DNA from: JAWVFM01 sp963823245
Lineage (GTDB): Bacteria; Actinomycetota; Thermoleophilia; Solirubrobacterales; 70-9
Direction of reading: 5' to 3'
Length of the DNA stretch: 64,000 nt
Assembly (NCBI GenBank): GCA_963823245.1
Contig: CAWGKQ010000004.1
Location: forward strand, 62,001 to 126,000
The notes beneath the pieces are model-generated. The model was given only the letters and a program-made list of their open reading frames with translations, had not been told where the DNA came from and did not search any database. The position numbers were made by a program, and so were the translations under genes. Below are positions 9,156 to 18,277 of the stretch, one piece after another (within the stretch, counting starts at the first letter, position 1; each line of letters starts with the position of its first letter).

Positions 9156-10367
9156 AGAAGGTCGCTCAGAGCGCCTCGACGAGATCCGGCGGGCCGGTCT
9201 GCACCGCAAGCTGCGGATGGTCGAGAGCACCCAGGGTCCGCGGGTCATGATGGGCGGCGTCGAGGTCCTGCTGCTCTGCTCCAACAACTACCTCGGCCTC
9301 GCGGACCACCCGCGCGTGCGGCGGGCGGCCGCCGAGGCGGCCGAGCGGTTCGGAGCCGGCGCGGGCGCGTCGCGCCTGATCTCGGGCACCATGGGCCTTC
9401 ACCGAAAGCTCGAGCGGCGGATCTCGGAGTTCACGCGCACCGACGCGGCCATCGCCTTCGGCTCGGGCTATCTCGCGAACGTCGGAACGGTCTCGGCGCT
9501 GGCCGGTCGCGGAATGGTCGTCTTCTCCGATGAGCTGAACCACGCGTCGATCATCGACGGGTGCCGGCTGGCGAGCGCGGAGACGTTCGTCTACCGGCAT
9601 CGTGACCTCGAGCACCTCGCCTGGGGCCTCGAGCAGGCGCGGGGAAGAGCCGGCCTGATCGTGACCGACTCCGTCTTCTCGATGGACGGTGATGTCGCGC
9701 CACTGGTCGAGCTCGTCGAGCTGGCGCGCGTCGAGCGGCGCGGCGCTGATGGTCGACGAGGCGCACGCGATCGGCGCCCTCGGGCCCGGGAGGCCGGGGC
9801 GCGGTCGCCGAGGCCGGCCTGGGAGGCGAGGTCGACGTGATCGTCGGCACGCTCGGTAAGTCTCTCGGAAGCTACGGAGCCTACGTGTGCGCGAGCGCCG
9901 AGATCTGCGAGCTCCTCGTGAACACGGCCCGCACGTTCATCTTCTCGACGGCGCTGCCGCCGCCGGCGATCGGCGCCGGCCTCGCCGCGCTCGACCTCCT
10001 GGCCTCTCGGCCGGGGATGGTCGAGCAGCTTCGGCGCAACGGCGCCACGCTGCGGGGCGAGCTCGCGGCATGCGGGTTCGACACGGGCGCTTCGCGGACT
10101 CAGGTGATGCCGGTGGTCGTCGGCGACGCGCGGCGCGCGGTCGCGCTGTGCGAGCGCTGCCTCGACCGTGGCGTCTTCGCGCAGGCGATCCGGCCGCCGA
10201 CCGTTCCCGAGGGCACGTCGCGGCTTCGCCTCTCGGTCATGGCGACGCATCGCGGCGAGGAGCTGCGCACGGCTGCCCACCAGATCGCTCGCGCCGCCCG
10301 TGAGCTGGGCATCGAGCCGGGCGGGGCGGATACCGCACCAGTCGCGCGGCTCGACCGCGCCGCCTAG
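9152..10367 (+). CDS. bioF: 8-amino-7-oxononanoate synthase, frame-broken
   Basis: BioF condenses pimeloyl thioester with alanine using PLP. LDEIRRAGLHRKLR marks the N-terminus, MVDEAHAIGALG the PLP-aspartate strand and GTLGKSLGS the PLP lysine. Breaks occur before 9,217, near 9,745 (extra G before GCGCTGATG) and near 9,800, with the C-terminal half then continuous to 10,367. The start is uncertain. GTG 9152 is proposed because it overlaps the inferred bioB stop, but it needs an early frame correction. Confidence 0.88.
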
Positions 10368-10381
10368 AGGGCGCCCGCGGC

Positions 10382-11056
10382 GTGCGCGGGGCGTTCGTCA
10401 CCGGGACCGGAACCGAGGTGGGGAAGACCGTCGTAGCCGCGGCGATCGCCCGAACGCTGGCGGCGGCGGGGGAGCGGGTGGCCGTCTTCAAGCCGGCGGT
10501 GAGCGGGCTCGACGAACAGGCGGCGAAGGGGCAGGAGACCGACTTCGCCCTGTTGCGACGGGCCGCCGGCTCTCGTCAACGCGATGAAGACATCGCGCCC
10601 TACCGGTTCGGGCCCGCCGTCTCTCCGCACCTCGGGGCGGAGATGGCCGGGGTGGAGATCGACGCGCGGGCGTTGGTGGCGGGCGCCCGACGCGCTGCGG
10701 ACGGCGCTGACGCTCTTGTCAGCGAGGGGGTGGGCGGCTTGCTGGTTCCGCTCGTTCGGGACTATCTCGTGCGGGACTTCGCTCGCGAGCTCGGCTTGCC
10801 CGTTGTGGTCGCCGCTTCGCCCGGGCTCGGAACGATCAACCACACGCTCCTGACGGTTGAGGCAGCGAGAGGGGTGGGGTTGGAGGTCGCGGCCGTGGTG
10901 CTGACGCCGTGGCCGGCCGAGCCGTCGCCCGTCGAGCGGTCGAACCGCGAGACGTTGGAGAGGCTGGCGAGGGTGGAGGTGGAGGCGTTGCCGGAGCTCG
11001 ATCTCGCCGACCCAGCCTCCTGGCCCCTCCTCAACTACGCGAACGTCCCTCCCTAG
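10382..11056 (+). CDS. bioD: Dethiobiotin synthetase
   Basis: BioD closes the ureido ring of dethiobiotin with ATP and CO2. The P-loop GTGTEVGKT is at residues 8-16, followed by KPAVSG and the carboxylation/Mg region EGVGGLLVPL. The frame is intact at 224 residues, the usual size. It starts at GTG 10382, 14 nt after bioF, so bioB-bioF-bioD form one operon. A strong inverted repeat surrounds its stop. Confidence 0.95.
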   Translation: MRGAFVTGTGTEVGKTVVAAAIARTLAAAGERVAVFKPAVSGLDEQAAKGQETDFALLRRAAGSRQRDEDIAPYRFGPAVSPHLGAEMAGVEIDARALVAGARRAADGADALVSEGVGGLLVPLVRDYLVRDFARELGLPVVVAASPGLGTINHTLLTVEAARGVGLEVAAVVLTPWPAEPSPVERSNRETLERLARVEVEALPELDLADPASWPLLNYANVPP

Positions 11057-11088
11057 GGGCTATAGGCGGGTACGAGGGACGTTCGCGT
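11037..11088. terminator. 15-bp perfect inverted repeat between bioD and the MFS gene
   Basis: ACGCGAACGTCCCTC (11037-11051) pairs perfectly with GAGGGACGTTCGCGT (11074-11088) across a 22-nt loop that contains the bioD stop. It lies between convergent genes, so a bidirectional terminator is likely, although no T-run follows. Confidence 0.7.
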
Positions 11089-11101
11089 CGTCGTCGTGGC
11101 G

Positions 11102-12703
11102 TCAGACCGTCGCGTGCTCGCCCGTCGCGAGCTCCGCGGCCGGGGTCGCGGCGCCCGCCGGGGCCTTGGCCGGCTTCGTCTTCTTCGAGCTGATGAACAC
11201 CAGCGCGATCACCACGCCGGCCGCGCTCACGGCCGTGGCCACCCCCATCGACGAGGCGAAGGCGGAGACGAAGGCATCGTGCGCCGCGGTCATGATCTGG
11301 TGCGCTTGGGCGGGGGTGGAGTCGGCGGGGGCCGTCGCCTGGCCGCCGGCGAGGCTCTGCGCCATCGCCTCGCGCTGACCGGCGGTGAGCCCCGAGGAGG
11401 CGCTCAGCAGCTGATCGAGCTTGCTGCGCACGTCACCCTGGAAGACCGCCCCGATCACGGCGACTCCGAGCGACCCGCCGACCATTCGGTTCATCGAGAG
11501 GATGCCCGAGGCGACGCCCGCCTTGGCGGTCGCGACCGCGTTCATGGCCGCGGTGGACATCGGCGACATGACGAGCGCCATGCCGACGCCCATGAGGATG
11601 AACGAGCCGAAGAAGTCGGAGTACGTGCTGCCCGGGCCGACCGTCGTGAGCCAGAACATCGCGCCCGTGACGAGAGCGAGCCCGGTGGCGATCGGAAGCT
11701 TGGCGCCGATCCGATCGGTCAGGCGTCCCGCGAGCGGGGCGATGATGACGATCATCAGCGTGGCGGGGAGGAAGCGCACGCCTGCCTCGAGCGGCGAGTA
11801 GCCGAGGATGTTCTGCATGTACAGCGCAATGAAGAAGAACTGGGCCATCATCGCGAAGGTGACGACGAGCGCGATCAGGTTGGAGCCGATCGAGTCCCGG
11901 TTCCGGAAGAGCTTGAACTCGATGATCGGCGCCTTCACGCGCATCTCGATCGCGATGAAGGCGGCCGTCAGCACCACCGATCCCGCGATCAGCGAGAGGA
12001 CGGCGGGCGAGCCCCAGCCCCACGAGTTGCCCTCGATGAGGGCGAGCAGGAGGGCGGAAAGCGCGGCGCTGATCGTGGCCACGCCGAGGTAGTCGACCTC
12101 GCGGCCAACGGTCTCGTCGCGCGATTCGCGAACCGCGAACAGCGAGGCGACCACGGCCGCCGCCGCGACAGGCACGTTGATGTAGAAGATCGCGCGCCAC
12201 GAGACGTGCTCGGTGAGGAAGCCGCCGAGCACCGGGCCGATGGCGAGCGCGAGGGCCGATACGCCGGCCCAGGTTCCGATCGCCTTGCCGCGCTCGGAGG
12301 GGTGGAACGCGTTGGTGACGATCGAGAGGGTGGCCGGCATCATGAACCCGGCCCCGATGCCCTGCACGACGCGACTGACGATCAGCGAAGTGGTGTCCGG
12401 AGCGAGGCCCGCGGTTGCCGAGGAGAGGGCGAACAGCACGACGCCGAAGAGGAACGCCCGGCGGCGCCCGAAGATGTCGCCAAGTCGCCCGCCGGTCACG
12501 AGCGTCACCGCGAAGGCGAGGGTGTACCCGCTCACGGTCCACTCGAGCGCGGAGATGGAGGAGCCGAGGTCGTGCTCGATCGACGGCAGCGCGACGTTCA
12601 CGACCGTGTTGTCGAGCATGATCATGAACAGCGCGAAGCACATGGCACCGAGCGTCCACCACTTGGCGTTGTCCTCCGTGATCAGGTGGCGGTAGCGCGT
12701 CAT
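11102..12703 (-). CDS. MFS drug exporter, DHA2 (14-TM, EmrB/QacA type)
   Basis: A 533-residue integral membrane proton antiporter. The DHA2 signature LDNTVVNVALPSI follows the first helix and GRLGDIFGRRR is the A-motif loop. Its length and hydrophobic pattern fit 14 helices. The start overlaps the marR stop by 4 nt, so the two are translationally coupled. This makes it the probable MarR-regulated efflux pump. The frame is intact. Confidence 0.92.
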   Translation of the reverse strand: MTRYRHLITEDNAKWWTLGAMCFALFMIMLDNTVVNVALPSIEHDLGSSISALEWTVSGYTLAFAVTLVTGGRLGDIFGRRRAFLFGVVLFALSSATAGLAPDTTSLIVSRVVQGIGAGFMMPATLSIVTNAFHPSERGKAIGTWAGVSALALAIGPVLGGFLTEHVSWRAIFYINVPVAAAAVVASLFAVRESRDETVGREVDYLGVATISAALSALLLALIEGNSWGWGSPAVLSLIAGSVVLTAAFIAIEMRVKAPIIEFKLFRNRDSIGSNLIALVVTFAMMAQFFFIALYMQNILGYSPLEAGVRFLPATLMIVIIAPLAGRLTDRIGAKLPIATGLALVTGAMFWLTTVGPGSTYSDFFGSFILMGVGMALVMSPMSTAAMNAVATAKAGVASGILSMNRMVGGSLGVAVIGAVFQGDVRSKLDQLLSASSGLTAGQREAMAQSLAGGQATAPADSTPAQAHQIMTAAHDAFVSAFASSMGVATAVSAAGVVIALVFISSKKTKPAKAPAGAATPAAELATGEHATV

Positions 12704-13228
12704 CGGCGGGCCCGCTTCTTGCTGCTGCGATAGGCCTCGGCGATGTCCTCACGCTGGAGGAGAACGTCGAGCGCCGCTTCGAGCTTGCGCCGCTCCAACG
12801 GCTTCAGCGACGAGATGAAGCGCTCGAGCCCGACCAGTCGTGCCGCGATCAGCTCGTCGGCCACCCCCTGGCCCTCGGCGGTGAGGGAGATCCTGCGAAC
12901 GCGCCGGTCGTCGGGATCCTCGATCCTCGTGGCGAGGTCACGCCTGACGAGGTCGTCGATGGCCCGACTCGCGGAGGCGAGCGAGATCCCGAGCTGACTT
13001 GCAACGAGCTTCACCGTCGGAGCCTCGGTGTCCGTGTGCCCGGCAAGCGAGACGAGGGCCTTCATCTGCGGGAAGTTCAGGCCGCTCTCGTCGATCGCCT
13101 TCAGGACGCCCCCGCCGTCGGAGCTCAGGGTGCACATCATCAGCGACGCCGAAACGGAGCGCGAGCTCGCGGTCGTCGACCGCTGCAGGCGAGGGCGCTC
13201 GGCGCTGCTGCTTGGTGGCTGCTTCCAT
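12700..13228 (-). CDS. MarR-family transcriptional regulator, frame-broken
   Basis: A winged-helix regulator with the recognition region VASQLGISLASASRAIDDLV and the wing motif DPDDRRVRR. The N-terminus starts at ATG 13228 (MEAATKQQRRAPS) and joins the main frame through one shift near 13,140, where GVAD meets MMCTLSSDGGG. It is coupled to the MFS gene by a 4-nt overlap. It is divergent from the P450, with a perfect palindrome in the gap that is a plausible operator. Confidence 0.87.
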
Positions 13229-13270
13229 GAACGTAATGATTGCAGACTCGAAAGCTTTTCGTAAGTGAAA

Positions 13271-13292
13271 GTGTGTGACGTGGGTCACACAC
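13271..13292. promoter_or_regulatory. Perfect 9-4-9 palindrome, candidate MarR operator
   Basis: GTGTGTGAC (13271-13279), spacer GTGG, GTCACACAC (13284-13292). It lies in the 108-nt gap between marR and the P450, 42 nt from the former and 44 nt from the latter start. A second smaller palindrome, AAAGCTTT, is at 13251-13258. Confidence 0.6.
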
Positions 13293-13324
13293 CCCGCGTG
13301 CGAGTCGGCGTAGCTTTCTGCGAC

Positions 13325-13331
13325 GAGGAGG
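13325..13331 (+). promoter_or_regulatory. Ribosome binding site fixing a TTG start
   Basis: GAGGAGG ends 5 nt before TTG 13337 and selects that codon over the upstream in-frame GTG at 13265, which lies beside the palindrome. Confidence 0.7.
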
Positions 13332-13336
13332 TTGGG

Positions 13337-14667
13337 TTGAACAAGGCGCACCTGCCACCGGGCCCGCGCTATCCGCGCCCCGTTCAGATGGTCGGCTGGT
13401 GGACGCGACCAACGGCCTGGATCGAACGCTGCCGGGCCCGGTACGGCAAGCGGTTCACCCTTCGCTTCCCAGCGACGCCGCCCTTCGTCCTCCTCTCAGA
13501 CCCGGACGAGCTTCGCGAGGTGTTCACGGCGGCGCCGGATGTTCTCCACCCCGGCGAGGGGGCGCGGATCCTCGAGCCGGTCGTGGGTCGCCACTCGGTC
13601 ATCCTGCTCGACGAGGACGCCCACCTCGAGCAGCGAAAGCTCATGCTCCCCGCCTTCCACGGCGAGCGGATTGCCCGTCTCGAGGATCTCGTGACCGAGG
13701 TCGCCGAGCGGGAGATCGCGCGCTGGCCGCGAGGCGAGGCCGTCCCCCTCCACGAGCGCTTCCAGGCGCTGACGCTCGAGGTGATCCTGCGAGCGGTCTT
13801 CGGCCTCGATCCCGGAGCTCGCCTGGACGAGATCCGCGCCCTGCTCACCGGCGTCCTCGCTGCCGGCGAGAAGTGGTGGACGCTGCTCGGCCAGCCGCCG
13901 CGCGAGTGGGTCGAGCGCGTGGGTCCCTGGGCCCCTTTCTTCCGCCAGCGCGACCGCGCCCGCGAGCTCCTCACCGAGGTCGTGGAAGAGCGCCGAGCCG
14001 AGGGCCGCGGCCGCGACGGAGCGTGACGACGTCCTCGCGATGCTCCTCGAGGCGCACCCACGAGGACGGCTCGCCGATGGCGACGGCGGAGCTTCGCGAC
14101 GAGCTGATGACGCTGCTCGTCGCGGGCCACGAGACGACCGCCTCGGAGCTCGCCTGGACGTTCGAGCGCCTCGCTCGCGAGCCGGCGGTGCGCTCCCGGC
14201 TCGTCTCCGAGCTCGACGCGGACGACGACGCCTACCTGACGGCGACGATCAACGAGACGCTGCGGTGCCGGCCCGTGCTGCCGAACTCCGCGCCGCGGCT
14301 CGTCATGCAGGAGGTGGAGGTCGGCGGCTGGACCTACCCGACCGGCGTCGCCCTCGTCCCCAGCGCGTACTTGGTCCACCACGACCCCGCGATCTACCCG
14401 GATCCCTACGCCTTCCGGCCCGAGCGCTTCCTCGGCGAGAAGCCGGGCACCTACACGTGGATCCCGTTCGGCGGCGGACGGCGACGCTGTCTCGGCGCGA
14501 GCTTCGCGATCCTCGAGATGAAGGCGGTGCTCAGGACGGTCTTCGCGACCGCCGAGCTGGCGCCGGCCGCCAACGGCGCCGAATTGTCGCGCCGGCGTCA
14601 GATAACGATCACGCCTGGGGGCGGCGCGACGGCCGAGCTTCGGGACCGCGCGCCAGTCGCCGCCTGA
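13337..14667 (+). CDS. Cytochrome P450, frame-broken
   Basis: A soluble P450 monooxygenase of about 440 residues. The I-helix oxygen-activation motif AGHETTAS, the K-helix ETLR and the heme loop FGGGRRRCLG are all present. Two shifts, near 14,018 (extra G in GACGGAGCG) and 14,053 (extra C in CACCCAC), join the N- and C-terminal parts. TTG 13337 has a strong RBS. It sits divergent from marR-MFS inside the biotin gene set. The substrate is unknown, and nothing in the sequence shows that it makes a biotin precursor. Confidence 0.9.
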
Positions 14668-14701
14668 GGGAGCGCATGGGGGTTGCCAGCCGAGCCGATC
14701 T

Positions 14702-16282
14702 GTGGTTCCCTGGCGGCAGGGGGATGGCGAGCGACGAACGGCACCCGGCGCAGCGGAGTCGACCGACGACCTGATCGATCGCGTCGGGCGGCGGCTGCGG
14801 AAAGCGGGAATCCTCGCCAACGGCGTCGGCACCGTCGACACCTTCATCGCGGTCGGCGCCGTGCTCGCGATCTTCGTCGGTCAAGGGGAGGCGAACCGCC
14901 TCGGGCTGATCAACGGCCCGATCGTTCTCGCGATCCTGATCTCCATCCCCTTCTTCAGTAGATACATGGTCGGGCGCGAGCTCAAACCGGCGAGGGCCTG
15001 GCTCGCCGCCGGCGGACCACCGGGCGGCGGCGAGCTGGCGGCCACTCTCGCGGTTCCGTACCGGTGCGCAACGAACAGCGCGCTCGAGTGGGGTGCCGCG
15101 ACGGTTGGCTTCGTCATCCTCAACCTCTTCCTCACGACGCCGCCGGCCGCGTTCGGGATCGGTTTCACCATGGCCTCGGGCGGCATCACCACCGCGGCGC
15201 TCTTCTACCTGCTCGCCGAGCGCGCCGTTCGGCCCCTCACGATCCGCGCGCTCGCCGCCGAGCCCGTCGACGAGCCCCTCGCCCCGGGCGTCCGAGCACG
15301 GCTCATCGCCGCCTGGGCGCTCGCAACCGGGGTCCCGCTGCTGTCGATCATCTTCGCCGGGGTCGTCGGCGCCACGAAGTCCGGCGCGAGCCCCGTTCTG
15401 GTCGGCGAGGCGGCGATCGTTCTCGCGGCGATCGCGATCGGCGCCGGGCTCATCGCGCTGCTCTTCGCGGCGAACTCGATCGCGCGCCCAGTGGCTGCTG
15501 TCCGTCGCGGCCTCGAGAAGGTCGAGGCGGGCGAGTTCGACGCTCGGGTACGCGTGGACGACGCGAGCGAGGTCGGCTTGCTGGAGGCGGGCTTCAACCG
15601 GATGGCGGCGGGCCTCGAGGAGCGCGAGATCCTTCGCGACCTCTTCGGCCGGCACGTGGGCCGGGACGTCGCCCAGGCTGCCCTCGGAAGCGGCGCCAAG
15701 CTCGGCGGCGAGGAGCGCGAGATAGCCGCCCTCTTCATTGACGTCAGCGGCTCGACGACGCTCGCGGCGCGCATGCCGCCGGCGGAGGTCGTCGCCCTGC
15801 TCAACCGCTTCTTCGCGATCGTCGTCGACGTCATCGAGCAGAGCGGTGGCCTGGTCAACAAGTTCGAGGGCGACGCCGCGCTGTGCGTGTTCGGCGCGCC
15901 GGTCGCTCGTGAATCAGCCGCCGCCGATGCGCTGCAGGCCGCCCGGAGGCTGGCCGCACGGCTTCGAGTCGAGGTGCGGGAGCTCGACTTCGGGATCGGG
16001 GTCTCAGCGGGCGTGGCCGTGGCCGGGAACGTAGGGGCGGAGGAGCGGTTCGAGTACACGGTGATCGGCGATCCGGTCAACGAGGCCTCGCGCCTGTGCG
16101 ACCTCGCCAAGGGACGGGTTGAGCGCGTCGTCGCCTCCGGGCGAGCCATCGACGAGGCGGGGCTCGATGAGGCCGCGCTGTGGGAGCTCGGCGATGAGGT
16201 CACCCTGCGAGGGCGCGACGCTGCGACGCGGCTCGCGCTGCCGGTTGCCGCCGCTGCGCCGACTATGGTCGGCCGCAGCCGA
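14702..16282 (+). CDS. Membrane class III adenylyl/guanylyl cyclase with HAMP domain
   Basis: About six hydrophobic segments (residues ~40-280), then a HAMP linker (NSIARPVAAVRRGLEKVEAG) and a C-terminal cyclase domain. Metal-binding aspartates occur in LFIDVSGSTT and KFEGDAALCVFG, and the transition-state Asn/Arg region in GDPVNEASRL. This layout matches mycobacterial Rv1318c-type cyclases. The start may be GTG 14702 or ATG 14724 behind AGGGGG. No stop separates it from bioA in this frame, so the end is set at the bioA ATG. A lost stop through an indel is more likely than a true fusion. Confidence 0.87.
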
Positions 16283-17639
16283 ATGGCGACGCCCGTAGCC
16301 GAGCTCGACAAGCGCTTCCTCTGGCACCCGTTCACCCAGCAGCGGGACTGGTGCGACGCCGAGCCGGTCGTCATCGAGTCGGCCGAGGGAACCGACCTCA
16401 TCGACGCCGAGGGCCGCCGCTACATCGACGGCGTCTCGTCGCTGTGGTGCAACGTCCACGGCCACCGGCACCCGCTGATCGACGAGGCCATCCGCGACCA
16501 GCTCGCGAGCGTCGCCCACTCGACGATGCTCGGGCTGACGCATCCAGCCGCGGCGGAGCTCGCCGAAAGGCTCGTCGGGCTGGCGCCACCCGGCCTGAGC
16601 CGGGTCTTCTACTCCGAGTCGGGCTCGACGGCCGTGGAGATCGCGCTCAAGATGGCGTTCCAGTACTGGCGCCAGGCCGGCGAGGCGGAGCGCACGTCGT
16701 TCGCGACGCTCGACGGCGCCTACCACGGCGACACGCTGGGCTCGGTGTCCGTCGGTGGCATCGACCTGTTCCACGGGGCCTTCGGCCCGCTCCTCTTCGA
16801 TGCCCACCGAGTCGCGCCCGGCGACATGGAGGCGCTCGAGTGCGTGCTCGACTTCCACGGCTCGGAGCTGGCCGCGGTGGTCGTGGAGCCGCTCGTTCAG
16901 GGCGCTGCCGGGATCCGCGTGCAGCCGCCCGGGTTCCTCCGCCGCGGTGCGCGAGCTCTGCGATGCCCACGGCGTGCTCCTGATCTGCGACGAGGTCGCC
17001 ACCGGGTTCGGCCGCACCGGCACGATGTTCGCCTGCGAGCAGGAGCGCGTGTCGCCCGATCTGCTCTGCCTCGGCAAGGGCCTGACGGGCGGCTATCTGC
17101 CGCTCGCGGCGACGCTCGCGACGGAGCGGGTCTACGAGGGTTTCCTCGGCGCCGCCGAGGACGCGCGCACGTTCTTCCACGGGCACACGTTCACCGGCAA
17201 CCCGCTGGGCTGTGCGGCAGCGCTCGCGAGCCTCGAGGTGTTCGAGCGCGAATCGACGCTCCTGCGGCTGCAGCCGAAGATCCGGGTCCTCGGCGACCTG
17301 CTCGGCGACGTCGCGTCGATGCCGCAGGTCGCGGAGGTGCGGGGTCGAGGGTTCATGGTCGGCATCGACCTCGGCGATCACGACCCGGCGCTGCGCCTCG
17401 GTCACCGGGTGGTGGTGGAGGCGCGCCGGCGGGGCGTGATCGTTCGGCCGCTGGGCGACGTCGTCGTGCTCATGCCGCCGCTTGCGATCTCGAAGGCTGA
17501 TCTGCGGCGGTTGGTGGCGGTCGTCGCTGAGGCGATCGTGGTCGCGCACGCCTCGGCGTATCCGCGGGTTCGGGCCGTCGAGGGGCTGGTTGGGGAGGGC
17601 GAGGTGCCGGCCGAGGTGGAGGTCCGCGAGGCCGCCTGA
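16283..17639 (+). CDS. bioA: Adenosylmethionine-8-amino-7-oxononanoate aminotransferase, frame-broken
   Basis: BioA converts KAPA to DAPA using SAM as amino donor and PLP. LDKRFLWHPFTQQRDW is the BioA N-terminal signature, GAYHGDTLGS and LICDEVATGFGRTG follow, and the PLP lysine is in LCLGKGLTGGYLPL. One shift near 16,938 (extra C in CTCCGCCGCGG) splits it. ATG 16283 (MATPVAEL) gives the normal length. It completes the bioB/F/D set but is separated from it by four unrelated genes. Confidence 0.92.
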
Positions 17640-17648
17640 CAGGTCCAG

Positions 17649-17689
17649 CTGGGCGACTTGGCGTCGCTATGCGTCGTCAACTCGCCCAG
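17649..17689. terminator. Long hairpin after bioA, copy 1 of a dispersed repeat
   Basis: Arms 17649-17667 and 17671-17689 pair over 19 positions with two mismatches and one G-T pair around a TAT loop. It probably ends bioA transcription. A related element with 28 of 37 identical bases is at about 30,228. Confidence 0.6.
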
Positions 17690-17696
17690 GTCGCCC

Positions 17697-17702
17697 GATA
17701 CT
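17697..17702 (+). promoter_or_regulatory. Candidate -10 box (GATACT) for the sigma factor
   Basis: GATACT differs from TATACT by its first base and ends 7 nt before ATG 17710, with no ribosome binding site. Confidence 0.3.
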
Positions 17703-17709
17703 TGGTGTG

Positions 17710-18277
17710 ATGGACCGGTGGTTCGGCCGTAGTACGGGCGTGGATCAGGCGATCGCCGCACCGATGAGCGCCGCGCCGTCGGACGCCGACGCGGAGTTCG
17801 AGGCGCTCTACCGCAGCTCCCGCGACGACGTCTTCGCCTACGCCGCGGGGCTTCTGCGCGATCGCGCCGCCGCCGAGGACGTGACGGCGCTCGCCTTCGA
17901 GCGGGCCTACCGCAAGCGGCGCCGCTTCGATGCGAAGCGGGGCAGCCGGCGCGCCTGGCTGTTCGGAATCGCGCGAAACGCGGCCCTCGACGAGCTGCGG
18001 CGGCGGAAGCGGTCCGCGGAGCTCGTCGGCGATGTCGCTCGATGCCTCGGCTCCCGCGCCGGACGAGGAGGCCGACGTGGCGCTGCGCCGCGCGGTGCTG
18101 AGGAGAGCGATGGCCCGGCTTGCCCCACGCGAGCGCGAGATCGTGGCCCTCAAGTTCTTCGCCGGGTTGACCAACGCGGAGATCGGCGCCGTGATCGGGG
18201 TCAGCGAGTCGAACGCCGGCACGAGGCTCCACCGGGTGGTCGAGAAGCTCAGGAGGGCATGCGATGAGGCTGACTGA
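17710..18277 (+). CDS. ECF-type RNA polymerase sigma factor, frame-broken
   Basis: A ~188-residue sigma-70-family regulator with region 2 (DVTALAFERAYRKRRRF and AWLFGIARNAALDELR) and region 4 (PREREIVALKFFAGLTNAEI with helix-turn-helix VIGVSESNAGTRLHR). One shift near 18,035 separates the two. ATG 17710 is chosen; ATG 17764 is possible. The stop overlaps the next gene by 14 nt. That gene has an anti-sigma-like N-terminus and a membrane segment, so the pair probably forms a sigma/anti-sigma unit. Confidence 0.88.

Noticed and set aside
11102..12733. Long opposite-strand reading frame across the MFS gene
   Set aside because: Its His/Asp/Arg/Gly-rich composition is the antisense shadow of a GC-rich membrane protein gene with clear DHA2 motifs.
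13265..13336. GTG 13265 as the P450 start
   Set aside because: It lies just beside the palindrome and adds 24 residues unlike P450s, whereas TTG 13337 has a GAGGAGG site at proper spacing.
14702..17500. A bifunctional cyclase-BioA enzyme
   Set aside because: The open frame is more simply explained by an indel that removed the cyclase stop; BioA has its own ATG and full N-terminal signature.
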